Numbered from the stretch's first letter, positions 44,460 through 56,170 are shown. The stretch: 64,000 nt of DNA from Ctena decussata (GCA_963989385.1 OZ022506.1:67219434-67283433), one strand, 5' to 3'. A program made the numbers and translations. The notes: generated from the sequence alone by a model not told the origin.

Positions 44460-45267
44460 TGGTTTATCAAAATAAAACACAGACACTGTATTTTGAAAGA
44501 ACAACCAAGTCGCTCAACACTGCGATTTCAAAACACGTCTTGTGTTTGGGCGATATATCGTTTTCCAGTTTAGTGACAAAATCTACTGAAAGCTGCAATA
44601 GACCATATAAATCGGACTGATTCTATGAGCTGTCATATAATCTATCAATTAAGAATTGAAATTTATATATAAAATTCCATGTAGCGCGAAGCGCTTCTTG
44701 TAGAATTTTAGCGACGACCACTGGCTTCTTCATACGATGAACGCTGAAAAATCAAATTTTTATTCTTATATTTACACTTTTTTGTGAACCTCTCTGTGCT
44801 GTTTTCGTGGTAATTTAGTGTAGAAGAGGCAAAATATGGATCGAAGAAAAGCTAGTAACGACGTGTTCAGTCACAACGTTAAACAGCCGTCGCCCTGACG
44901 TGGCGTCAATCGAACGTTACACGAACCAATCAAGACGTTTGTTTACATAAGACGTCGCTTGACGACAACGTCACATGATCAGTTGGCAATCATCGGTGTA
45001 TGAAGCCAGTTGCTCTAACGGGTTCACCTACGGGAAGTCAGTGGCAAGTGTACATATTCTTCTATCAATCTTCCCAACTGTCCTTGCTCACAGTTAGAGC
45101 AGTAAGAGGATAATACAAAGATTACAGTATTTCATACATAATAAAGTGTAAACTGTGGCAATATAACATGCAAATATAGTCACATCAGTCGTCTATTCGA
45201 ATCTCACAGAAGTCGAGGGATCCCTTTCTCTCGCATATATTTGAGTCATTCTCAAAAGATGGAGGCC
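44460..45267. other. Unassigned interval
   Basis: CCAATC and ACGTCA-like motifs are frequent around 44890-44970, but no gene start is associated. Possibly an old element. Confidence 0.4.
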
Positions 45268-45360
45268 TTGGACGGACACACGGCGCCAAGTGTGTGCAAC
45301 TATGGTTACGTACCGTTGAGCCACTTGGGTAACGTCGATAAGAGAATTGAACTGAACTGA
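45268..45360. repeat. Dispersed ~95-bp repeat, copy 2 (reversed)
   Basis: TTGGACGGACACACGGCGCC to GAGAATTGAACTGAACTGA; reverse complement of the block at 8276-8370. Confidence 0.75.
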
Positions 45361-45775
45361 AGTGAAGATGGAGGCCAAAGTTCCATCAGCATAAAGACGG
45401 AGAAGTAAAATGCCAAAAAGACAAGGTTTTCGCTTGTCCTGTTTCTTTTTTTTTTTTTTTTCCTTTCTCGTTTGGTATTTAGGGTACTCATATGGTACGC
45501 AATCGTATCGGTTTCTGGTACAACAGACAAGGTATAATTGTTTGAATATACCAAAGTAATGTGATGATGTCAGAGCAGTCATGAAGATCACTACTGATTT
45601 TAAACAATTAACCGTATATGCCCTAATAATTCTAAATACAGTTACCAAGCAATATGAAGAATTACAAATTTCATTGAAATTCAACGCCGTCATTGCATTC
45701 AGTCAGTGCATTCATAAGAATATGTCGTGACTTCACTGACCGTGATTGCTTTGACAGCAATAAACAACAATAATT

Positions 45776-45981
45776 GATCCGCGACATAAGAAAACCAACA
45801 AAGTGATTATGCGCCCAGTCTGATCAGAGTTTTTGCTAAGCGCTTACAGGGTAGCTAAGGGTCTAAGCAACTTCAATGCGGACAGCGAAGACTCTGGTCA
45901 GATTTGGCGGATGCCCAGGCTGATCTGAGTCTGCGCTGGCGCACAACCACGTTGTTGGTTTCAAGTGTTGCGTCGCCGCTC
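45776..45981. mobile_element. GAGCC palindromic MITE, copy 6 (internal deletion)
   Basis: Left arm lacks about 40 bp after GCGCCCAG. The right end reads GCGTCGCCGCTC. Confidence 0.85.
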
Positions 45982-46002
45982 AAATTATTTGTTTTAGGGT
46001 AA

Positions 46003-46863
46003 TTAAGGTGGTGATAATCACTGATTTGGGGCAAAGACAACAATCTGCATAAAACACTCAAAATACCACTGATCTTTCCAAAACTTAGCATATGCCTTCT
46101 TTATGTTGTTTCTCACAATTCAGGCTCCCAAAATGCAGCATTTGTTAATGTTAAAAAGTGTTTTAATAAGGAAAGATCAAAGGGTAATTTTGTGCGCAAT
46201 AATCTGAAAAAAAAATATTGTTATTGAAAATATACTTAGTGCTGAGAGTTCATTGTTGCATAATCTAGAGCGCCCTAGCAATTATTTTTTCTAACTCTTT
46301 GACACATTATCAGGCTGAGCAGATGAAAAAAGATGCGGTCTGTGTCCAAAATTTTTATCAAAACATACAGGTGAGACAGGTGAGACTATTTTAACAAGGT
46401 TGAACAATTTCATCTACACACCAGTGATCATGTAAGTAATGTATTATTTATACTGTAGGTGTTACATGGGTATGCTTGCCTACCCTATATTATTTAATAA
46501 ATGCATTCAGTGTACATTACCTTGTACATGGTTGAACATTTGAGAAAAAGCTACCGTTTTCATCTGATCTACATTACAATTTGAGAAAGAGTTGGAATAA
46601 ATAATTGCTAGGACGCTCTTCATTATGCAATAACATTATACATAAATTTTCAATAACGATGATAAGTTTTTAAGTTAATGCGCAGAAAACTACTCTTTGA
46701 TCTTTCCTTATAAAACACTTTTTTAAGCAGCATGCACGTCTATTTTGTATTCTAAACTGTAAAGAACAACAAAAATAAGAAGTCTGCTAACTTTCAGGGA
46801 GATACCTTACTTTTTTATGGTTTTATGCAGATTTTTACATTTACCATAAATCACCACCTTAAA
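46003..46863. mobile_element. 861-bp foldback with ~280-bp arms
   Basis: Starts TTAAGGTGGTGAT and ends ATCACCACCTTAA. The arms share GATCTTTCC, TATTGTTATTGAAAAT and GCGCCCTAGCAATTATTTTTTC in inverted form. No ORF. Confidence 0.85.
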
Positions 46864-47636
46864 GTATAAATTGGAGTTCTTCAGTGTTTTTCGCCATTTT
46901 GACAAAGGGAGATAACATGACTTCCTGTTTGCTTCACTGAACGACGAAACTCTTTCAAAAAGAGGGGTCTAGTGGTAAACGAAAGTCATTCCTTTTAAGA
47001 GTTGCCTTTGGAAAAGAGAGGCAAAAATGAAAATGTCAGAGTTGTTCTCCCTGAAAATGTATCGGTTAACTTCAAACAGATATTGGCCCAAATTTTTCAT
47101 TGAAAACTCATATTGTAGAAATTAGAACTAAAAACGCAATTATATTGGACAAGTCGGTATACACTTTTCTGGGTTTTTTTTTTTTTTTTTTTTTTTGTCA
47201 TCTTTCTCTTTCTTGAAGCCGGAAGTTTAAAAATACGCCCTGAAAGTGCTTATTTGCCATGATGGATTCTTGTGGTTGAATTTGGAATTTTCTAGTCATC
47301 ATTTAAAGATTGGGTCATCATTTTAGTGGGAGAAGGAAGGCGCGAAGGGGCGGGTACGGAGGTTAACTGCCTGTGTCAATGTAGATCGTGATCAGAATAG
47401 CCCGCTCTGGGTGTGCTCTGTATGCAAACTCCTGCTTGTTCACTTCCAATAGGCTATAGGTTACTCTCTATAACAACAGCAGTGACAATCATGATAACAA
47501 AACCAAGACAAAGAAATGGTATTACAAAAATATGATTTTATTAACACATGCAATTCATATGTTATATATACAATATGCTTTCAACAATAACTGTGAAACG
47601 CACAATAATGTAAACTTCAGACTAGGCATTCTATTA
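46864..47636. other. Unassigned interval with poly-T
   Basis: A T run of about 24 lies near 47175-47199. Otherwise unremarkable. Confidence 0.45.
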
Positions 47637-47730
47637 CCAGAAGGCACGTGGCGTCGTAATGACGTTGTACTGACTTCGATGTTGAATCGACGTCAGTACG
47701 AAGTCATTTTGGCGTCTTGTGCCCGCTTGG
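47637..47730. repeat. Short palindromic GACGTC repeat, copy 3 (decayed)
   Basis: Ends are CCAGAAGGCACGTGGCG and TGTGCCCGCTTGG. Several GACGTC sites have mutated to GACGTT or GACTTC. Confidence 0.72.
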
Positions 47731-48130
47731 TAACATCTTCCACTTTGCAGTAACCGAATACACTTCTGTATTTTTAGCAATTAAGAAAAATATAGCCAAT
47801 TTTTGTGACTTCCCGATGCTTCCTTTGGCAACAAAAGCCTTCCGAAACGGATCTACTCCGAAAGGAAATAATGCACTTCTTTTTGCTCATTAATACAATG
47901 TAAACTGAGAATATTTTGCTAATTCTGTTTTTACAATTAGGGATAAATGGCAAAATATTCTCAGTTTCACAAAATATTTTCTCCGTCGTGGTGTAAACGG
48001 GTGCAAACACTATTATATGGGCGTGCATAAACTGGCAAAAGTTCGTTATTTCTTTCTGAAGCAAACCACCTGTGTCTCCATCACACGGGCAAAACAAAAA
48101 GGTTTATCGGAAAATTCTGTCAAACATCGT

Positions 48131-48298
48131 CATGAGTGAGTGAGTGAACTCGGGTTTAACGTCCGACCAACAAAGGGGTCATATGAAGACGGGACCTCGG
48201 TTTCAAGTCTAATCCGAAAGACTGGAGAAGCGGGGGATCGATCTTGCGACCCCTGGTTTGGTAGTCGGAGTGTCCACTACACTACAGCCGCTCCTCAA
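48131..48298 (-). repeat. tRNA-derived SINE with (TCAC)n tail
   Basis: On the minus strand an A-box-like GCTGTAGTGTAGTGGACAC is followed by a B-box-like AGATCGATCCCC, then a body ending GACGTTAAACCCGAGTTCAC and a CACTCACTCACTCATG tail. This layout, with a tRNA head and a short tandem tail, is typical of molluscan SINEs (RUDI/V-SINE-like is possible, not proven). Confidence 0.75.
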
Positions 48299-48557
48299 AC
48301 ATTGTCAATTAGCGACAATCGTACTTTGTCGTCACTAACTTTTATTCCGGCAAGTCGGAGATAAACGAAATTAGTAATGGCAAACAGTCGGAGCTTTTCG
48401 CACCAGTCTGTCGCATTTCTCGCCAGTAAGGCTGGACGATTTTTAATCGGATGAAATCGGCATCTTTAAAGTTTTGCCGGGTTTTTTTTTCTCCAAATCT
48501 AGATAGATCCGTAAGTCTTTGCACAAAATACGACAGGCCATAAAGAAATGTCATTTA

Positions 48558-48630
48558 TCTGTAGCGAGAATGGCATTATGCCAAACAGTCCTTGCCACAA
48601 GGACTGCAGGGCATTATCCCATTCTCGCGA
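48558..48630. repeat. Hairpin around CAGTCCTTGCCACAAGGACTG
   Basis: GCGAGAATGGCATTATG (48559) pairs imperfectly with CATTATCCCATTCTCGC (to 48628), and CAGTCCTTG with CAAGGACTG. Function unknown. Confidence 0.65.
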
Positions 48631-49335
48631 GGCGAGACATAAACGATATCTCGTTTCCTCTCGCGAGAATGACCGCACAATCGGATGTGAGCATTGACAA
48701 TGGCAGACTGCGACATTAGTTGGTGTTTGACAATAGTGATTGAATCGCCTTTTTGCCATAAAAGGTCTAAAACTTCAACATCAACAAAAGGAATTTTCCG
48801 TTTTCAGTCTCGGAATTGGCGTGAGCCATCCATTTTGAGCTAGTACTGATTAATTTGGAGTTTACATTCATTCTGAAAATCAATCATGTCACTCACGCCA
48901 GCTATCACAAACCCACTCAGACATTCTACCGAGAAAGAACCGACTTGACTATAAAGCTAATCAGATCTCTATCTGATTTTCTGGAATTATTCCTATTCAT
49001 AGTCAGGTCTGACCATATTTTCAGTACACCCATGCGGAAAAATATTCTCCCTTTTATCCGCACCGTTTGCTTACAAATGCTAGAAGACATGAACAAAATC
49101 ATTACCAAGTCTAGAAATCAACAATACTGTCTGATTGTTTCCGTAAGGCTTTCGAAAGATTTGGACATCATACTCTTCAAATATTTTTGAAAGTATATAC
49201 TTGTCAGCTTCTCCAAACTAAGAAAGTAGGCTTCAAAAACAGAAAACAGCTGAAATACGGGCCTCTGCTACCGATGTTACTCTACTATTAGAATTGAAGC
49301 CTTAGCAAACTGCACTGTTTGCACATACTACATAT
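48631..49335. other. Unassigned interval
   Basis: A 111-codon plus-strand ORF (48855-49190) shows no domain or signal and is left uncalled. Confidence 0.4.
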
Positions 49336-49669
49336 GAGCCGCGACACGAGAAAACCAACAATGTGGTTGTGCGCCCAGCGCAGACTCAGATCAGACTGGG
49401 CATCCGCCCAGTCTGATCGGAGTCTTCGCTGTTCGCATGGAGGTAGCTTAGACACTTAGCTACACTTTAAGCGCTTAGCTAGGATCTGATCTGACTGGGC
49501 ATCCGCCCATTCTGATCGGAGTCTTCGCTGTTCGCATGGAGGTAGCTTAGACCCTTAGCTACACTTTAAGCGCTTAGTTAGGATCTGATCTGACTGGGCA
49601 GATGCCCAGGCTGATCTGAGTCTGCGCTGGGCGCACAACCACTTTATTGGTTTTCTTGTGTCGCGGCTC
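49336..49669. mobile_element. GAGCC palindromic MITE, copy 7 (internal tandem duplication)
   Basis: Perfect ends GAGCCGCGACACGAG and TTGTGTCGCGGCTC. The central GGGCATCCGCCCA...GCTTAG segment of ~105 bp is present twice (about 49396-49500 and 49496-49600), making this the longest copy. Confidence 0.93.
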
Positions 49670-50135
49670 ATATGTGAAGCACATCTATACACAATGTTCG
49701 CTTTGAAGTAAAAATCACAAAACTCCTAAATGTGACCAAACCGAAATTTCGGTTTGGCCACTTTCAGAAGCTGTTTAAACTAATAACACACAAATGAGTC
49801 GAATAACATTGTTATATGTTGGCTAACCCTTTGAAGAAGCTTGTTATTACTATTATTATTTGATTTCTATGTAGAAATGGAAATGAGCGGTTACCAGGCG
49901 TGGTAATTGGTTGAAATGTCCCAGTATTTCGTTGTTTTGCATGTGCTTCTAGTAGTTTAACTATATAGCTTCTGTTCTCCAGCAAGAAAACTTTCAAGAT
50001 ACAATTTGCCTCGTTGTTAGAAAGCTTGTTTTCATGTGCATGTATGAGTATATCCAATTCAGCCTGTGCGCAATCGCTGTCTCATCTCATATGAGCACGT
50101 GTGTGCGCTCTATAATCCCTATTGCACTTTCGCGG

Positions 50136-50197
50136 GAACTGCGCATGCTCTGACCAGACTGCGCAAGTGCACAGACTGGTCAGAGTACGCTCAGTTC
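50136..50197. repeat. Hairpin with 22-bp arms
   Basis: GAACTGCGCATGCTCTGACC (50136) is mirrored by GGTCAGAGTACGCTCAGTTC (to 50197), imperfect in the middle of the stem. Confidence 0.7.
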
Positions 50198-50684
50198 ACA
50201 TATGTCTGAAGACAGGAATTTTAACGATTTACCTCATTTGTGCCAGCCAAGTCCTACAGCTAAAACTTGAAAGATTTGGATAGGAAAACTTTGAAATGAT
50301 GATATTTCCTTAATTAAATTTAAGTACGTCTGAAAAAGCAATGATTTCTTGATGATTTCATTATATTCGTCAACACAATATTTGCTTAAGGATTTTCAGA
50401 CTATATTTGAAATTTTGAACGAAAAATAACTCTGAACCATCCATAAAGAAAATGAACAGAACATGACAAATCAGGGTCTTTCTCCCTTCCTACAGCATGA
50501 ACACGGAGGCATCCCTTAACGAAAATTTAAAGTAATATCTCGAAAACCCGTGCATCTCTTTTGAACAAGCGTCTACTGTCAAAATGAGCGTTCATCTATT
50601 ATTGAACATGAGTCCATCACTTGTCAGATCTCATGCTAAGGTAGAAAACTTGTATACATCTAAATAAAATCGACGTAATAGGAC

Positions 50685-51064
50685 CTAGTAACCGGCATAT
50701 ATAGGAGTTTGTGCCCGTCTCCCCGTATAGTATGATCGACTCCAAGGATTGTATGCATACGGATTTTTACGTCTTCTTCCATAAGATAACCTTGACTTTG
50801 ACCTATATCCACTGAGGCCATTCCTGTCTCCATAGGAATAAAACGGTATGATTTGTTTAATACGGGGAAGCCGTTTATAGCTGTCAGAAACATAGGCCCT
50901 TCCCCTTTTTAACAAATTGACCAATGTGTTGTCGTCATTACGATAGGTCTCTTGTTTGCTCCAATCATATTCGGGGTCATAGCTTGTTATTCCCCAATCC
51001 CGTCTTTCCATTGGTGGAAGCTGGTCGGCATCGGCATCAACATCCCATTGCGCATGTACAATAC
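50685..51064 (-). CDS. Terminal exon of a putative secreted (neuro)peptide precursor
   Basis: On the minus strand an AG acceptor (TTTCAG at 51065-51070) precedes an exon that reads IVHAQWDVDADADQLPP, then MERRDWG and onward, ending with TAG at 50685-50687. The exon encodes about 125 residues and starts in phase 1. IVHA|QW could be the end of a signal peptide whose start lies in an upstream exon not found here. Counting from the internal Met at 51011, dibasic sites are KR 35-36 and KR 46-47. Gly followed by basic residues occurs at G78-RRR and G97-RR, the classic C-terminal amidation signal. It is rich in Tyr, Arg, Ser and Asn, and has no Cys. No known family is recognised; a Tyr-rich shell-matrix protein is an alternative. 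Confidence 0.55.
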
Positions 51065-51268
51065 CTGAAATGACACCAAATGCTTTATTGTTCGTTCTTT
51101 CTTTTGGTATTTATCTAATCAATGCAAGGCTACCATACCCCAAAGGAAGATTTTACATGTGTTGAAAGCTGTTTGACATTTAGTGACTCTTCCATTTTCA
51201 CGTTTGCCACTATTTCTTCTTTTCTTATTTACATTTATTACATTTGTGACTTTGTGGAAGTCTGGGGT

Positions 51269-51486
51269 CATATTTATAAAACGACTTAAGTGGTTGCTAT
51301 GCTGTTGCTAAGGCTGAATTTCTATGAAGGAGATTCCCTAAAACTAAGAATTTTGCTCTGGAGGAACAGTCTTTTATAGACTGTTCCTCCAGAGCAAATT
51401 TCATAGTTGTAGGGAATCTCCTTCATAGAAATTTGGCCTTAGCAACAGCATAGCAACGACTTGAGTTGTTTTATAAATACGACCCC
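51269..51486. mobile_element. AACAGCATAGCAAC palindromic MITE, complete copy
   Basis: Starts GGGTCATATTTATAAAACGA and ends TCGTTTTATAAATACGACCCC-like; the centre GGAACAGTCTTTTATAGACTGTTCC is a perfect palindrome. It has no ORF. About 218 bp. Confidence 0.88.
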
Positions 51487-51519
51487 AGTTCTAAACACCA
51501 TTGAGGGGGAATCAAAAGT

Positions 51520-51775
51520 AGTGCCACTGACTATTCACTGCTGCATACAGGGTGATTTCAAGACGCATTTCTGCGCTGAACTCAGTAATTGAATTATGAA
51601 CCATGGAAGATTATTATATTACTCTTATCTCTCCCCCACTCTGGGTATAATTATCAGCAGCTGCATATAATTAGTGAGGATACCTGAAAGATCCTCTTAT
51701 ATGTAATGCACTGCCCATGCACTAGAAAAATATTTCACTCTGCATATATTAATTGCAAGGAAGAACAACAAGACC
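51520..51775. repeat. ~250-bp repeat, inverted partner of 55160-55410
   Basis: Reverse complement aligns across nearly its whole length: GAGATAAGAGTAATATAATA, CAGGGTGATTTCAAGACGCA and AGAGTGAAATATTTTT are shared. The two lie 3.6 kb apart and flank the 53.2-54.5 kb element and its host satellite. Confidence 0.85.
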
Positions 51776-51780
51776 TGTCA

Positions 51781-51925
51781 GCGGGACAGGATAGCTCGCC
51801 TGACAGCGCCTTGCCCATCACCTAAAAAACTTTAACGTAAAACTTTAACATTTTGCTAACGCCGACGCCGCTGCCGACGCCGGAGATAACGCAATAGCTC
51901 TTCCTGTTCATTCGTACAGGCAGCT
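51781..51925. repeat. Isolated end of the TAGCTCGCCTGA repeat family
   Basis: Contains TAGCTCGCCTGACAGCGCC, GCCGACGCCGCTGCCGACGC and TAGCTCTTCCTGTTC, all related to the left border region of the block at 38-1359. Confidence 0.6.
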
Positions 51926-52432
51926 TAAATGATAAAGGTAATGGTTTATGAAATTTGATTTATCTGAAACATAAATTATGCAACACATGTAAATCCAGGA
52001 TAAGATAATATTAATGTGCATACAGTTTAATCAGGGAATTGTAATCTGCACAGCCGTATCAGTCTATGCTACACATGTGGGAAGGCATTGAGTAATGCTA
52101 CCCTTACAATGTCGAGAAACTGTGTGAAATCCGGCGCTGATCTGAGTCTTTGCTGGAGAACTGCAGGAAACTATGGCTAGATACATGTGATATGAGCGTC
52201 AACAAAGTTTTCAAAATACAAAATAACTATAAATAAATATGTTGTTCTATTTTCTACTTGTTCATGAACATGATCAGTAGGAAATAAGCTTTATCTTTCA
52301 AAATAATCGTTCAGATATTTATTAGATTGAAAAGCGACATTGTTCTTTCATTGGTATAAATTATTTATTTTATCGCGAGGTACTGCTGCAAATAAATGTT
52401 TGGCTATATATAAAAACTTTTGAAAAACGATT

Positions 52433-52700
52433 TTGGTCATTTTAGTTGGTAACCAAAAAGGGACACTATTGATATCAGAAATTTGAATATATGGTAAAAA
52501 TACAATGTACAGGTATTGGATCCCATCTATTCCTACACCTTTGTTTATCATACACTGCTCGTCGAGTTTCAAAAAAGAAATTGAATTTTATGGAGCGACT
52601 TGTCCTTTATTCCAAAATATGTTCCCTCTTTATGAAACAACATAATGCAAATCGACCTACAATTTGCCACAAAATGTGACAGTTAAACTTAAATGACTTT
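52433..52700. repeat. Dispersed repeat, inverted partner of 9680-9960
   Basis: Reverse complement carries the same block order as 9680-9960, including the GGTCATTTTAGTTGG motif. Confidence 0.65.
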
Positions 52701-53230
52701 TCATAATAATTTGTTTTCAGACTTAAGCATCCCTAGGCATTTACTCGTAAGAATAACCCACACGTGTATGTTTTCACAAGTTGACATAAATACTGAAAAG
52801 AAATCCAAACTCTTCCACTTTCAGACCCTCGAAAGGAGGCATTATAACACTTTTATATTTTCAATTTGAAATAAAACGGAGACTCTACATTTTGTGAGTG
52901 TGTCAGCTCTGAACTGTTGGACTGGTCCAATAATCATTTCAGTTTCTACAATTCATATCACATTGTTTTTATGCCCCCGCCATGAAATGACGGAAGGGCA
53001 TGTAGAGTTACCCTGTATGTGTGCGTGCGTGCATGTGTCTGTGTGTTTGTGTTACCAGAATCTTGTCCAACCCGTAACTTTGACCTGCATAGTGGGATCT
53101 TAAACTTACATGTATTTGGCACAAATGATCATCATAACAAGACGGTGTGTCGCGTGTAAGAGCCATGTCGCTAGCTCAGAGGTCAAGGTCACAGTCTGCA
53201 CTTAAACTTTGTGCATAGACATGATGTAAC

Positions 53231-54496
53231 GACGTAACGTCAGATGTTGGTGACAATTTCATTTTTAAGCCATCTTTATCATTTACCCCTGATACAGTAT
53301 TTCTAACTAACGAGCAAACGTGATAAATTTTATACCATTTAAAAGGTTATTCATTGAGTATTTAGAAGATAAAATGATTATATTCAGTTATGAGACATTA
53401 AAATAAATACACCGTCTTATAATACCAAACAACGTCAGTTTTTACGGTGTAAGACGTTGCAACGCACTCGCAATGCAAATTAGTTATTTCAGCTTAAATT
53501 GAAAACCGGAGCTCAAAAACCAACAAAATTTTCACCGTCGATGAGATTGAAGTAATGTAAACTGGCGTCGGAACGCCAACAAGTTTAGCCTTTCCGTCTA
53601 GAAGAAAATCTAATATTTAGCGATTCAAGGAAAGGGTAAACTTCAGATTTTTGGCACTAAAAAGCGACATCCGACGAAGATCAAGGTGCCACTAAAGAAT
53701 AATACGAAGCCGAATAAGAGTAGAAAATTTACTGACATACAATACCTATTTGGAATTGTTTTACTGTGAAATCAGACTTCGGAATGTATGATCCGATTTA
53801 AAGAAGTACCAAATTTTTCAAATCTAGCGGTTTTGTCCACAACGCCAGATTTCTTTATTTTGCATACTGGGTGGTATTTTCTGAGTATAAAAATCATATC
53901 AAAATTTAATGTTACTAAAACTTAAATCAGGCGCACATGAAATACCTGTTCCGAATAGTTCTTTACTAGGAATGTTTTTGAAATTTATTTCTGAGAGCCG
54001 ATGTAAAATACGAATAAGCAAATCTAGCGGTTTTGTCCGCAACTGTATTTGTACGTCGGTAACGTTTAATTGAAATCAATGAATGGATGGACGACTTGCG
54101 ATTTTACATCCTTTTCAACAGTATTTCAGTCATATCAGGACGACGAGAGGCTGAATATGAAAGGCTGCGTGCATTGGAACCCCGTTTACATTTGAAAAGA
54201 TTCTCGTCTCAAGCGGGGATCGAACCCGGGACGGCTAGGTCAGCAGGCCAGCGCTTAACCTACTGAGGTACCGAGGCCCCCTATTGAAAAATCGCAAGTT
54301 GTCGCGAAAATTAATGTCTTCCGAATATATTCTGCTAGCAGTTGCAGTTGGCTATTCAATTCACATTTAATGAGTATTTATTTAGGGAAATATTTGAAGA
54401 AATGCGCTGTGGCCGTGGCAGTGAACTGGCAACAGAACTCAAAATCTAACGTTTTCTGACGTTACACTTATTGTCACCAACATCTGACGTTACGTC
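53231..54496. mobile_element. 1266-bp DNA transposon-like insertion with perfect 26-bp inverted ends
   Basis: Starts GACGTAACGTCAGATGTTGG and ends CCAACATCTGACGTTACGTC; the full 26-bp ends are exact inverted copies. AAC is duplicated at 53228-53230 and 54497-54499, and removing the insertion with one AAC restores the satellite unit. Inside, AAATCTAGCGGTTTTGTCC occurs twice (about 53819 and 54020). There is no transposase ORF. A SINE is nested at 54076-54282. Confidence 0.88.
54076..54282 (-). repeat. tRNA-derived SINE with 7-bp target duplication
   Basis: Minus-strand order: tRNA-like head with A-box TACCTCAGTAGGTTAAGCG and exact B-box core GGTTCGATCCC, then a body with GTCCTGATATGACTGAAATA and an ATCCATTCATTG tail. 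ATTGAAA is duplicated at 54069-54075 and 54283-54289. A 3' fragment of the same family is at 22989-23102. The acceptor stem does not pair fully, so it is not a functional tRNA gene. Confidence 0.88.
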
Positions 54497-55159
54497 AACA
54501 TGTTCGTGTCCGGTCCGTAACTATGTCCTGCATGGTGGGGTCCCAAAATTGCTTGGCATAAATGATCATCAGGACAAGACGCGCGCAAGAACCATGTTGC
54601 TTGCTTGAAGATCAAGGTCACACTGGACATGTAAACTTTGTGCATAGGCTTTAGTGTGGTTGTCACCAGCACATTACTACGAGCGTATGTACTGCATTAT
54701 GACCTTTCAAAATTATTTGCCATAAATAATTATCAAGACAAGTCGATGTGTCATGTGCAAGAACCATGTCGCTAGCTCAAAGGTCAAGGTCACAATCCAC
54801 ACTTAAACTTTGGGCATATTGGGTTTCAGTGAAACATGTTTGTGCCCTGCCCATAACTTTATCCTGCATGGTGGTATTAAAATTATATGGCATAAATGAT
54901 CATCGTGACAAACAGCTAGCTTAAGGTCAAGGTCACACTGCGCACATAAACTTTGTGTATGAAAACATTTAGTGGCCAGCCTATAAGTTTGTCCTGCAAG
55001 GCGGGATTTCAGAATTATTTGGCATATATTGAATAGTGATCATGACAAGATGATATGTCCTGTGCAAGAAACATGTTGCTAGCTCAAAGGTTAAGTCATG
55101 CGTTTTATAATTTCCGCTGTTTGTGTCAAAGAAATCAAATTTGATTAACTATTGCTTTT

Positions 55160-55410
55160 ATCATTTTTGTTCCTCCTTGCAATTCAAATACATGCAGAGT
55201 GAAATATTTTTTAATGCATGGGCAGTGCAGTACTTATAGAGGATCTTTCAGGTGTCCTCACTAATTATATACAGCTGCAGATAATTATACCCAGAGTGGG
55301 GGAGAGATAAGAGTAATATAATAATCTTCCATGGTTCATAATTCAATTACTGAGGTCAGCGCAGAAATGCGTCTTGAAATCACCCTGTATGCAGCAGTGT
55401 ATTGTTCACC
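55160..55410. repeat. ~250-bp repeat, inverted partner of 51520-51775
   Basis: See 51520-51775; high similarity by eye with small indels. Confidence 0.85.
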
Positions 55411-55795
55411 GCTGTTGTAAGCGCGAGTACAAACTTAACACCTTGTACGTGTTCCCCAGTGTCATATCTTTCAACCGATGTATAATCTATACATTTAGAC
55501 AATATCTTGCTCAAAATTTACATATGTACACACCCTTTGCGTAGGTGATTAGGCAAAATGGTTGGGAAAAGTGTAAAAATCTGGCTTACATTAAGACGCG
55601 CTTTTCTCGACAGAGGTTCAAAGGTCATTTATCCTGACATATGTGCAACTTATAGTATTCAAAGTCCTTTTCCACAGTTTGCAGATGGGTTAGGAAATTT
55701 AGTGCTGGCGTGGAGTCTGTTAAAAATACACCTAAATCTGGCCTACCTTAGTCTGCATGTAGTCCAAGGACTGTTGAAAAAATCAAACAAAATTT

Positions 55796-56031
55796 AAGCC
55801 ACGACACGAGAAAACCAACAAAGTGGTTGTGCGCATTGCGCAGACTCAAATCGACTTTGGCATCCGCTCAGTCTGATCAGACTCTTCCCTAAGAGCGTAA
55901 AGGGTAGCTAAAGGTCTAAGCTACCTCCATGCCGACAGCGAAAACTCTGATCAGACTGGGCTGATGCCCAGGCTGATCTGAGTTTGCGCTGGGCGCACAA
56001 CCACGTTGTTGGTTTTCTCACATCGTGGCTC
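55796..56031. mobile_element. GAGCC palindromic MITE, copy 8
   Basis: Ends are AAGCCACGACACGAG and CTCACATCGTGGCTC. AATT precedes the left end and AATTT follows the right, a possible target duplication. Confidence 0.88.
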
Positions 56032-56071
56032 AAATTTATTTAATCTCACGCAAGATATAATTCACAGAAAA

Positions 56072-56170
56072 TTGGACGGACACACGGCGCCAAGTATGTC
56101 CAACTATGGTTACGTACCGCTGAGCCACTTGGGAAATGTCGTTAGGAGAATTGAACTGAACAGAACTGAA
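56072..56170. repeat. Dispersed ~95-bp repeat, copy 3 (reversed)
   Basis: ATTGGACGGACACACGGCGC to GAATTGAACTGAACAG; same orientation as the copy at 45268. Confidence 0.75.

Larger units (their letters stand above)
52978..55110. repeat. ~140-bp satellite interrupted at 53231
   Basis: Starts with CCCCCGCCATGAAATG and GTGTGCGTGCGTGC. Units share ATAAATGATCATC-GACAAG, ACCATGTTGCTAGCTCAAAG and AAGGTCAAGGTCACA. Copies lie at 53085-53230, 54500-54680, 54715-54830, 54850-54950 and 54965-55105. The sequence on either side of the insertion joins in register. Confidence 0.8.

Noticed and set aside
48855..49190. 111-codon plus-strand ORF
   Set aside because: No domain, no conserved motif and no supporting context.
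54200..54282. Possible true tRNA gene
   Set aside because: A and B boxes are good, but the acceptor stem does not pair through and a SINE body, tail and target duplication follow.
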